From: Lysobacterales bacterium
GTDB lineage: Bacteria > Pseudomonadota > Gammaproteobacteria > Xanthomonadales > SZUA-36
Assembly (NCBI GenBank): GCA_021648045.1
Contig: JAKITM010000003.1
Span: forward strand, 8,417 to 72,416
Direction: 5' to 3'
Length of the DNA: 64,000 nt
Part shown: positions 8,333-15,628 of the stretch, piece after piece
Layout of the letters: the number at the start of each line of letters is the position of its first letter
Numbering within the stretch: the first letter of the stretch is position 1
Notes under the pieces: generated by a model
Told to the model about the DNA's origin: nothing
Seen by the model: only the letters and a program-made list of their open reading frames with translations
The model's database searches: none
Position numbers and translations under genes: made by a program

Positions 8333-9319
8333 CTATATTTTTTTCAGTAACTTCCAAACTTTGAGCTCTTCACTTGCACACTTATGCAGTAGCTTAGATA
8401 GTTCTCGAAGATCATAGTGGCTACGATTCTTACACATTTTTACAGTGTGCAGCGCAAAATTACGCCAATGATCACCAACATCCGTCATCATATTTGATGC
8501 ATCCTCAAGTAGCTTGTTGTTCATAAGCGTTGCAGACTCCTGTAAAAAAGAAGCGTACATATAGCGGAAGCCGGCACCTCCAGTGCCAATTTCTTCCTGC
8601 ATGCGGATGATATGGCCAAGAAACAAAATTTGTTGTTTTTTATCGGGCATTGTTCTATCTAGGCGCGCAAGCTTATTGGCTAAAAAACGTATTCCCCTGA
8701 TCCCTATTATTGGTATAGGAGCGGTTAAAGAACGCGCAGATGATTTAATCGACAGGGGGATTAATTTCGTATAATTCACTGGCTTAGGTGGCTTGTCGAT
8801 GAAATACATCATTCCCTTAGGTGCTAGAGCTCCCCGGGAAAAACGCGCCTTTTGGAGTTCATCCGTGCTACAACTAACAGGCTTTTCAAATACCGGGTCA
8901 CTGATCAGGTATGTATTATTTTTTTTAGCATAGACAAGTAAATTATGTGCATTGAAATGGAAGCGCATATCATCTGGAAAGTAAGGTAGCCAATACACTG
9001 ATGTTTGTAAGCCGACGATATTACCCGCATCTAATTGTTTATCAAGTGCAATCATCCCCTTTTTCGGATCTGTGAACCTTTCATAGTCTAGGTTTAATTT
9101 TAAGCGTTTTTTTAAACCTTTAATTACAGATCTTGGGGGCATGCGATAGGCAATTAATGGTAAGCCATTCAGCTTAATGAAAGGCAAATAAGCAAAGGCA
9201 ATACTAGATGACAGACCAAGAGCCATGGGTTCTGAAATCTGGACCCCATGATAGTCAAGCATGCTGGACATTACACCTGTTTCACAGTGCGCAGTGTGTT
9301 GATGCTGAAACTTATTCAT
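8333..9319 (-). CDS. BtrH-like acyltransferase (papain-like N-terminal domain)
   Basis: Resembles proteins with the butirosin BtrH N-terminal domain, a C39-peptidase-like fold. BtrH itself moves an acyl group from an acyl carrier protein to a small-molecule acceptor. Here a papain-type triad can be proposed: Cys12 ('AHCETG'), His125 ('FNAHNLLVY') and Asp141 ('LISDPVF'). Residues ~150-328 form a separate, mostly helical C-terminal region. Similar genes occur in flexirubin-type clusters next to darA/darB, as I recall. Proposed role: ester formation between an ACP-bound polyene and the dialkylresorcinol hydroxyl. It overlaps the upstream HTH-like gene by 8 bp. Alternative: a peptidase or amidase. 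Confidence 0.65.
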   Translation of the reverse strand: MNKFQHQHTAHCETGVMSSMLDYHGVQISEPMALGLSSSIAFAYLPFIKLNGLPLIAYRMPPRSVIKGLKKRLKLNLDYERFTDPKKGMIALDKQLDAGNIVGLQTSVYWLPYFPDDMRFHFNAHNLLVYAKKNNTYLISDPVFEKPVSCSTDELQKARFSRGALAPKGMMYFIDKPPKPVNYTKLIPLSIKSSARSLTAPIPIIGIRGIRFLANKLARLDRTMPDKKQQILFLGHIIRMQEEIGTGGAGFRYMYASFLQESATLMNNKLLEDASNMMTDVGDHWRNFALHTVKMCKNRSHYDLRELSKLLHKCASEELKVWKLLKKI

Positions 9320-9728
9320 CGCTTGAACCCCGGGTGGGAGTGGTTTGAAGCTCCATCTTCGTTATCCCAAGCGCTTGTGTGTATAAGCTTATTGTTTTGG
9401 GCGATATGTTAGTGAAATTTATCAGATTGAAGTGCCGTTTGATTTGCCATTGAAATAAACCGGTTGCCTGAGACAGACCTAACAAATCCATCCGGCTGTT
9501 GTACATATGATATTCCAGTGGTGAAGTCTCACCGTTCTGTAGGTGCTTATAAGCAGCCCGGGCTTGTGTTTCCAACTCATTAACAGCCATAAGCGTTACA
9601 AACTCTTCAGCTTCCCAACCGCTTGAGTTAGTTTTCTCATACTTGCCTGAGCTTGTTGTAGCATAGATGATTTTTTTGTGGCCACCATAGCTACGGCTAT
9701 TATCCTGTGGGACATCTTCTTTTTTCAT
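9312..9728 (-). CDS. Small protein with an HTH-like segment, coupled to the BtrH-like gene
   Basis: 138 aa, not firmly recognised. Residues ~75-118 ('DLLGLSQATGLFQWQIKRHF' and following, ending 'YTQALGIT') have the helix pattern of an XRE/lambda-type helix-turn-helix: a 'LS-x-x-TG' turn, a recognition-like helix and a closing 'ALGI' helix. The first ~35 residues look disordered and polar. Translation is coupled to the BtrH-like gene (8-bp overlap), so the two act together. Upstream lies a long inverted repeat (9779-9932) that could be its operator. Alternatives: an adaptor to the acyltransferase, or a non-DNA-binding helical protein. Confidence 0.5.
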   Translation of the reverse strand: MKKEDVPQDNSRSYGGHKKIIYATTSSGKYEKTNSSGWEAEEFVTLMAVNELETQARAAYKHLQNGETSPLEYHMYNSRMDLLGLSQATGLFQWQIKRHFNLINFTNISPKTISLYTQALGITKMELQTTPTRGSSDE

Positions 9729-9778
9729 TATTTATACTTCTTATACGATTGATTTAATGAACATTAATTTAGACCTAA

Positions 9779-9932
9779 ATCCTGCAAGTGCTCGCACTCA
9801 CTCAGCACAAGCTCTTGACCCGTATAGCAAATGAAACTTTTCGGCAATCACAATGAGGATCCCACTCAATTTATCATTCACTCTACAAATCAATATCTTG
9901 CACTGCCTAATAAGCACGATCACTTGCAGGAT
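9779..9932. repeat. 16-bp inverted repeat pair with 122-bp spacer (operator-like)
   Basis: ATCCTGCAAGTGCTCG at 9779-9794 is the reverse complement of CGATCACTTGCAGGAT at 9917-9932 in 15 of 16 positions. Both arms lie in the 275-bp gap between the second chain-length-factor gene and the HTH-like gene. The spacing is too wide for a simple hairpin terminator; it fits two binding sites for one regulator, possibly the adjacent HTH-like protein. Confidence 0.5.
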
Positions 9933-10003
9933 CTAGGTTAGATATAAATATCGAGTCCCGGGAAAATGACTTATGGTATTGTTGGTGCAATGTGATGATT
10001 AAT

Positions 10004-10921
10004 CTAAGCATTACCCGTGCTCTCTTTTTCCAGTCCAATTATACTCCATCGATTATTACCGTCAGTGTCTATGTAAAGATAGCGATATGGGGTAGGTGAG
10101 GTTTTGCAGTCTTCAATAAATCCACATATTTGCAACGCTGTTGTGAATTCGTGGCGCAAAGGAGTGGATATAAAGCTCACTTCCTCTGCAGTAAGTTCTT
10201 GCAAAATATTTTCTTTTTTCACTTCACCTACAGCATCACTAAATCCAACTTTTAACAAAGTTGTAGAGGCGGTACTTATTGATTTCAAATAAGCATTTAA
10301 ATCTTCCCCCATTATGGGCTCTGTTACATGAGTTAGTTTTGCAAGAGCCCTCATTTCTTCACAATGATGGGATAGGTACAACCAATGGCTGCCTTCAGCC
10401 AGTGCGTATTTTTGATCAATTTTTAATCGTTGTCGATGACGCTTTTGATTTTGGTCTACCTCACAAACAAGCCCAACTAAGGCTGCCTCAATATTCCCTA
10501 TTTCAAGATCGATACATGCCAGTTTAAGGGCTGCTTCAAGAGTAAAGTAATCGCGGCTTACAAACTGGTTATTTGCTAATATTCCCAAATGCTTTGCTAA
10601 GTAAAAGCAGGCAGCATTGCTTACTGAGTTTATAAAATTCAGTGGTTTTGGAAGTTGCCCATGTTGATATATTTCAGCCAACACTGCAGCGGTGTTACTT
10701 ATTGAGCCGTAGATTGATGATAGGTACAAGCCGGTTGCTTTTGGAAAAACAATTCCTGATTTGCATTGAAAGCTACCAATTAATGCCAGTTGAGTAAGGC
10801 GGTCTACGCGTCGAATATTTGTACCGGAAATTGCCTTGAGTTTGGAATTTAGTGAGGGTAGTCCATTAGTTATAGCATGATGATAATTGCTAGAGCTATA
10901 GATATAGATTGGTTTATGCAT
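10004..10921 (-). CDS. Chain-length-factor-like ketosynthase homologue (no active-site Cys)
   Basis: 305 aa with the N-terminal thiolase-like half of a beta-ketoacyl synthase. Where a ketosynthase would have TACSSS, this protein has 'FINSVSNAACFYLA' (96-109): the motif matches the 'NSV(H/S)NA' signature of chain-length-factor-like proteins and lacks the nucleophilic Cys in register (the Cys at 105 is shifted). Such proteins pair with an active ketosynthase and set chain length. It starts 8 bp inside the end of the upstream ketosynthase gene, so the two are almost certainly a heterodimer. It is shorter than a full KS and probably lacks the C-terminal half motifs. Confidence 0.7.
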   Translation of the reverse strand: MHKPIYIYSSSNYHHAITNGLPSLNSKLKAISGTNIRRVDRLTQLALIGSFQCKSGIVFPKATGLYLSSIYGSISNTAAVLAEIYQHGQLPKPLNFINSVSNAACFYLAKHLGILANNQFVSRDYFTLEAALKLACIDLEIGNIEAALVGLVCEVDQNQKRHRQRLKIDQKYALAEGSHWLYLSHHCEEMRALAKLTHVTEPIMGEDLNAYLKSISTASTTLLKVGFSDAVGEVKKENILQELTAEEVSFISTPLRHEFTTALQICGFIEDCKTSPTPYRYLYIDTDGNNRWSIIGLEKESTGNA

Positions 10922-12056
10922 TGGTAATAACTAGGGCGGTACTATTTCCGCCAAAACCAAAGTAGTTTAATAGAAAATAGCCTTTTTTAGGTACATCATC
11001 AGTAGTTGCTAGGCGTAATGCGAACTCTTTCGATAGATTAACCTGAAAATTTATTAAAATATTCTGGCTTAAGGCTTTATAAAACAAAATCAACTCATTG
11101 AGCCCACAGGCACCGAGTGTATGTCCTATGAATGGTTTGAGTATTACTATTGGCGGTATTTGCTGCTTGAATACTTTTGATAAGCCAGCAGCCTCAGCTT
11201 CATCATTCGCTAAGCTGGCAGTTCCATGGGTTTTGATAATCGCCACATCTTTCTTATCTATAAGTGCTTTTTTGATAGCCTGTTCTATTACCGCCTGAAT
11301 GGTGCTGCCGTCAGGGCTACTAGAGGTGATGCTATGGGTGTCTCCCAAATTTGCACCGGCAAGGAATGAATACCCATTTTCTTCTGGTTCAGCTGAAATT
11401 ATCAGGGCACTGCAACCTTCACCGAGGTAAAGACCATCCCTGTTTTGGTCAAAAGGCCGCATGCCAGCACTACTGACTAATGAAAGGCCGCTAAACCCGA
11501 GAGCGGTAACTTCATTGTAAAATTCAAGACCTACAACAAGTGCATGTTTAATATCACCTCTTCTTATACATTCAGACGCATACATTAATGCATTAGCACT
11601 TGAAGTACAGGCAGTATTGAATGTAAATACTGGCCCATTTAATGAATATTCATTTTGGATAAAATTTGTTAAACGATTAAACGGAGGTATATGGGTGGCG
11701 ATTTTGTGCTCGCTAACACCGAGCTGTTTTAACTCTAATTCACACCTGAACATATCGAAGGATGTTGATCCCAGAAACAATCCAGCATCCTTTAGCTCTT
11801 TCTTTGATAAATTAGCGTCATCTATTGCTTGATCAATCACAGATCTAATAACTTGATAGAGGCGCTCAACACCACTATTTATGCTCGGTTTATTAATAAT
11901 AAAGTAAGGTATTATTCCAGGTGCGGGTAGCTGATCTATACTGATCTCTGAGGGCTTGTAACTATTTTGACTTATCGCACTCAAGTTTTCTTCAATACTA
12001 TTACCTATTGCTGTAACAAGGCCGGCGCCCTTAAAATAAATTTTGTAGGGTTTCAA
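10914..12056 (-). CDS. Beta-ketoacyl-ACP synthase (second ketosynthase of the locus)
   Basis: 380-aa KAS I/II-type condensing enzyme with an intact catalytic triad: Cys150 in 'FNTACTSSA', His277 in 'KTHGTAS' and His312 in 'FIGHTLGACG'. It joins malonyl-ACP units to a growing acyl-ACP chain. The ATGA overlap with the upstream ACP gene and the 8-bp overlap with the downstream chain-length-factor-like gene show a coupled ACP-KS-CLF set, a small type II PKS separate from the one in the rightward operon. Its product is unknown; candidates are the beta-ketoacyl substrate of DarB or an extension step for the polyene. Codon use is AT-rich compared with the KS at 21,314. Confidence 0.85.
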   Translation of the reverse strand: MKPYKIYFKGAGLVTAIGNSIEENLSAISQNSYKPSEISIDQLPAPGIIPYFIINKPSINSGVERLYQVIRSVIDQAIDDANLSKKELKDAGLFLGSTSFDMFRCELELKQLGVSEHKIATHIPPFNRLTNFIQNEYSLNGPVFTFNTACTSSANALMYASECIRRGDIKHALVVGLEFYNEVTALGFSGLSLVSSAGMRPFDQNRDGLYLGEGCSALIISAEPEENGYSFLAGANLGDTHSITSSSPDGSTIQAVIEQAIKKALIDKKDVAIIKTHGTASLANDEAEAAGLSKVFKQQIPPIVILKPFIGHTLGACGLNELILFYKALSQNILINFQVNLSKEFALRLATTDDVPKKGYFLLNYFGFGGNSTALVITNA

Positions 12057-12331
12057 TTTGACCCTTCTAGAATATAATCTGCTAGTGCATTGATTGAAGC
12101 AAAAGCAAGGCGACCATCTTTAGTTCCTTCTATGCGTACTTTATAGGTGTTTTGAATAGCCAAGGCGAGTTGCAAACTATCTAGTGAATCAAGCTCTAGC
12201 TTAGCCTCGGCCCCCACAAGGGCTTCATCATCAGAAATATCACTTGCTTTAAATTCTTCGCTTTTATCGCACTCAATAATTATCATTTCCTTCAGTTCGA
12301 GCTTTAGTTGTTGTTTATTAATATTAGTCAT
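12053..12331 (-). CDS. Acyl carrier protein (second ACP of the locus)
   Basis: 92-aa carrier protein with the phosphopantetheine attachment site Ser49 in 'LELDSLDSLQL'. It is acidic and helical, as expected. It overlaps the following ketosynthase gene by 4 bp and follows the ABC permease gene by 14 bp. It probably carries the chain elongated by the KS/CLF pair next to it, and could also donate an acyl group to the BtrH-like transferase. It is only distantly similar to the ACP at 14,706 (DSL versus DSI motif and longer N-terminus), so it is not a recent duplicate. Confidence 0.85.
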   Translation of the reverse strand: MTNINKQQLKLELKEMIIIECDKSEEFKASDISDDEALVGAEAKLELDSLDSLQLALAIQNTYKVRIEGTKDGRLAFASINALADYILEGSN

Positions 12332-12345
12332 CTACATGAATTTAT

Positions 12346-13527
12346 TTATGTGTTTTTGCGGGATATGATAAGTGCTGATGTAAACAATAAGCCGCCAAAA
12401 GTCATTAAGATTGTAACTTCTGGGATGATTGCTATGGTGCTTTTATTATATAATAAAATATCTAAAAATCCGTCTAAACCCCAGGACATTGGGCTTATCA
12501 TTGCTAGTTCCTGAAGGTTTTCTGGCATTATAAATTTCGGCACCATTATACCACCGATCGCACCAAGTAGAATAATGCCTATGCCACCAAAAGTTGTCGC
12601 CTGTTCAGTAGTTTTAGCGATTACAGCTATCAGCATTGCATAGCCTATTGCTGAAATACCAACAGCAAGTGATAGTAAGGTTAAGGCGAAATAATTATTT
12701 CCAATGATTAAAGTGTCGCCACCTAGCAAGGGCACAACATAGGCGCCCACCAGCAACATTAATATAAGCTGCACCTGATTAATCACCAGGTAAGGCAAAG
12801 ACTTTGCAGCCAGAAACAAGCCCATTGAAACATTCATCGAATTTAGACGAGTTAATGTGCCCTGTTGTTTTTCGGTAATTAGTGTGGTTGAAATCGGTAT
12901 TACCACAAAGAACATTGAAAATATTAACCAGGCTGGAACATTTTGTTGTACTGCAGTAGGTGTTTTTACAGGGTCTTCTTCGCTGGTATAAAGAAACCCC
13001 ACCTGAATTGAGTTTTCAGGTAGAAGCTCTTCAATAGAGATACCTGAAGAGGCTTGTTCGGAAAATATGAAATGCAATCTAGTTTTTACTAATGCCTCGC
13101 TAACTGCTATCTCGAGTAACTGACTGGATTGGATGTTGATGCTTGGTGATAGCCAGATTCGTATTGGGTTAGTCACTTCGGGGCTTGTTATGGTGTAGCT
13201 GGATAAGTCTGTGGGTATTTCTATAAAGGCTTTGCTTCTGTCTCCGAGAGTTTTGATGATGCTGCCTGGCTCTGCAGTTTGTTTGCTTCTCTCGAAGGTG
13301 AAATATTTATTGCCCGACAAATAGGATAATAATTTATCACTATACTCGTTCGGTTCAGGATTAGAATAATAGATCTTAAAAGTAGCTTCTTTCCCCTCGG
13401 AAAACTGATCCTGTAGCGCCAGGGACATGATTACAATAAAAACCCCTGGTATTACAAACAGCACTATCACAGAGTGCATATCTCTAAACACCAATTTAAA
13501 TTCTTTAACTACCGCTGCAATAAACAT
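12346..13527 (-). CDS. ABC-2 type transporter permease
   Basis: 393 aa with the ABC-2 permease plan: one N-terminal membrane helix ('VIVLFVIPGVFIVIMSL', ~23-40), a large extracytoplasmic domain (~50-210), then about five membrane helices in the C-terminal half, including 'IFSMFFVVIPISTTLIT'. It works with the ATPase encoded 2 bp upstream. Position in the operon with ACP, KS and CLF suggests export of the lipid-like product or precursor from the inner membrane. NatB- and drug-export-type permeases look the same, so the substrate cannot be read from the sequence. Confidence 0.85.
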   Translation of the reverse strand: MFIAAVVKEFKLVFRDMHSVIVLFVIPGVFIVIMSLALQDQFSEGKEATFKIYYSNPEPNEYSDKLLSYLSGNKYFTFERSKQTAEPGSIIKTLGDRSKAFIEIPTDLSSYTITSPEVTNPIRIWLSPSINIQSSQLLEIAVSEALVKTRLHFIFSEQASSGISIEELLPENSIQVGFLYTSEEDPVKTPTAVQQNVPAWLIFSMFFVVIPISTTLITEKQQGTLTRLNSMNVSMGLFLAAKSLPYLVINQVQLILMLLVGAYVVPLLGGDTLIIGNNYFALTLLSLAVGISAIGYAMLIAVIAKTTEQATTFGGIGIILLGAIGGIMVPKFIMPENLQELAMISPMSWGLDGFLDILLYNKSTIAIIPEVTILMTFGGLLFTSALIISRKNT

Positions 13528-13529
13528 AT

Positions 13530-14444
13530 TTAGTCTCGTAATTTCCTGCTGGTTAAATCAAGAAAAAGCTGCTCGAGATTATTCTCCTTGTAAGACATGC
13601 TATCTATTTGTAGCTGTGTTTTTTGCAGCTCAGCTAAGACTTGATAAAAGCGCGGCATACTATCAACTTGCTGAAACTCTATTTTTCTATCCTCGACTGA
13701 AAGCTTAAACTGAGCTTTTAATGACATAAGAGAATCAGCGTCAATTTTGTTTTTACAAGTGACTATTAGTTTTTTCTGTTGCAGGCTCTGTAGCGTACTT
13801 TGCATCAATAATTCGCCATTATCAATTATGGCTATGGAGTCACATAATTGCTCAACCTCTTCCATGTAGTGAGATGTATAAATAATTGTTTTCCCTAGGC
13901 TTTGTAAGCTTTTTATTTTTTGTAAAATAAAAGCACGGCTCTGCGGGTCTATACCCACAGTTGGCTCATCAAATAGAAATATTGCGGGGTCAGCAAGTAG
14001 TCCGATTGCAATATTCAGCCGGCGCTTTAGACCACCTGAAAATTTAGATGTTCGTTGCTGTGACACTTGCTTTAATTGACAAAAATCAAGGCAATATTCG
14101 ATTCTGGATCTTGCCTTAGAGTGTTTTATACCCTGTACTCCAGCAAAGAACTGTAAATTTTCATACCCAGTCAGGTTCGGGTAAAACGCATATTCTTGCG
14201 GTATATACCCAATCATCTGTTTAATTTCTTGTGCGGATTTTGCTATGCTATAACCAGATATGGTGATATTGCCGGTTTTATGCTGGAGAATACCGGTTAA
14301 TAATGAAATCAGAGTGGTTTTCCCCGCACCGTTTGGCCCAACTAAGCCCAATAAATCGCCTTTATTAATTGAAAGTTGTACATTCTTCAGCGCTTTTTTC
14401 GAGGAGTTTGGGTATTGGTAAGATAAATTTTCTATTTCTATCAT
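13530..14444 (-). CDS. ABC transporter ATP-binding protein
   Basis: 304-aa ATPase with Walker A 'GPNGAGKTT', Q-loop 'GYIPQEYAFYPNLTG', signature 'FSGGLKRRLNI', Walker B 'IFLFDEPTVGID' and switch His in 'YTSHYMEEVEQL'. The C-terminal ~80 residues are the extra domain usual in DrrA/NatA-type ATPases. It is the first gene of the leftward operon and faces the APE operon across a 261-bp divergent promoter region, so the two halves of the locus may be switched on together. Confidence 0.9.
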   Translation of the reverse strand: MIEIENLSYQYPNSSKKALKNVQLSINKGDLLGLVGPNGAGKTTLISLLTGILQHKTGNITISGYSIAKSAQEIKQMIGYIPQEYAFYPNLTGYENLQFFAGVQGIKHSKARSRIEYCLDFCQLKQVSQQRTSKFSGGLKRRLNIAIGLLADPAIFLFDEPTVGIDPQSRAFILQKIKSLQSLGKTIIYTSHYMEEVEQLCDSIAIIDNGELLMQSTLQSLQQKKLIVTCKNKIDADSLMSLKAQFKLSVEDRKIEFQQVDSMPRFYQVLAELQKTQLQIDSMSYKENNLEQLFLDLTSRKLRD

Positions 14445-14705
14445 TAGTTTGTCGTAAATGCTTCGTTTACAGCGTGATATTCTATACGAAATTATCGTTA
14501 GGTGATGCCTGCATTTTGGAATGCATCTAGCCTAGCTAAACATCGCATCCTAATTCGCTTTTCCCTTTTGTATGAATTCTAAAGAAGAGTTCTTTTTTTA
14601 TTAAAAAATGATGGTATCCAATGTGTATCTTAATGAATAAGTGTATAATTCATGTTGGTTTAGACCATGTATAAACGGATTTTCTAAGTTAATAAGGGGG
14701 CAATA
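14445..14705. promoter_or_regulatory. Divergent promoter region between the ABC-PKS and APE operons
   Basis: 261 bp of AT-rich DNA between two outward operons. A perfect TATAAT at 14644-14649 lies 56 bp before the GTG of the first APE gene; no clear -35 precedes it. TGCATT-TTGG-AATGCA at 14510-14525 is a perfect 6-bp dyad near the middle and could be an operator. The AGGGGG ribosome site of the ACP gene lies just before 14,701. Confidence 0.5.
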
Positions 14706-14969
14706 GTGTCGCTTGAGCATGAAATAGCAGAGATGATAATCGAGGTTTTAAACCTGGAAGATATGCAAGCGGCTGAAATAAAGCCTGAGGAGGCATTATT
14801 TGGCGAAGGCTTGGGCTTGGATTCCATTGATGCGCTAGAGTTATCGTTGGCGATAGCACAACGCTACGGCCTGCAAATTAAGGCAGATGACGCTGAAAAC
14901 CAGAAAATATTTGCATCGCTTTCTTCACTCAGTGCTTTTATCGAAAAAAACCGCACCACAGGGGCTTAA
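14706..14969 (+). CDS. Acyl carrier protein of the APE operon (ApeE-like)
   Basis: 87-aa ACP, GTG start, with a strong AGGGGG ribosome site. Attachment serine is Ser40 in 'GLGLDSIDALEL'. It opens the rightward operon and would carry the aryl starter and growing polyene chain. Characterised APE operons usually have two adjacent ACP genes here; only one is present, and the other ACP in the locus is at 12,053 on the opposite strand. Confidence 0.88.
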   Translation: MSLEHEIAEMIIEVLNLEDMQAAEIKPEEALFGEGLGLDSIDALELSLAIAQRYGLQIKADDAENQKIFASLSSLSAFIEKNRTTGA

Positions 14970-14992
14970 ATCATCATTCAGACCGCAGTCCA

Positions 14993-15628
14993 ATGAGCAA
15001 ATTGCTATCGCTGCTGTACTTGAGTTATCCCCTTGCCATTCATTTCGCTATCCCGCTCGGTCATTTAAGTTTGGCTTTATTTTGGCTCGCTGGTTTATTG
15101 TTGGTTTCTGCTGTTCGCGAACGACTTTGCCTGAAAAAATTTACCCCCGCATTTTTTGTTTATCTGCTGTTCGCGACTGTAGTTTTTGTGCTGGCCGGCA
15201 ATTACCCGGAACAACTGGCTAAATTCATCCCTCTGATAATTTATACTTCTTTGTTCAGCCTATTTGCCGTATCTCTGGGCGCAGGCAAAGTCCCGTTGAT
15301 TACGGCTTTTGCCAGCTTGATGCGTGGGCAAGTAGCTGCAGACTTACCCCCTCAGGTGCAACGGTATACTCGCGGGCTTACCTTGGTTTGGTGTGGATTA
15401 TTCCTGCTGTTGGGAGTGTTAAGCTTGCTGCTGGCCCTGTATGCGCCAATTTATCTTTGGTCGCTGTTTACCAATGTTATTTCCTATATTATTATCGGCT
15501 TAGTGTTCCTACTTGAAATCGGGATTCGAAAAAGGCTGGTTGGCGAGTATATGGATTATGGTATCAAGGATTTTTTGCAGCGATTGGCTACGGTCGATTT
15601 CAGTCACCTGTTTCGACCCTCGAAATGA
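14993..15628 (+). CDS. APE-cluster integral membrane protein (COG4648 type)
   Basis: 211 aa, very hydrophobic, with roughly five to six membrane helices (first at ~3-35, last around 155-180), ending in a polar cytoplasmic tail. Proteins of this kind sit between the ACPs and the ligase in many aryl polyene operons and are of unknown function; a role in anchoring the assembly line or moving the product is possible. The stop overlaps the next start (ATGA). Confidence 0.7.
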   Translation: MSKLLSLLYLSYPLAIHFAIPLGHLSLALFWLAGLLLVSAVRERLCLKKFTPAFFVYLLFATVVFVLAGNYPEQLAKFIPLIIYTSLFSLFAVSLGAGKVPLITAFASLMRGQVAADLPPQVQRYTRGLTLVWCGLFLLLGVLSLLLALYAPIYLWSLFTNVISYIIIGLVFLLEIGIRKRLVGEYMDYGIKDFLQRLATVDFSHLFRPSK

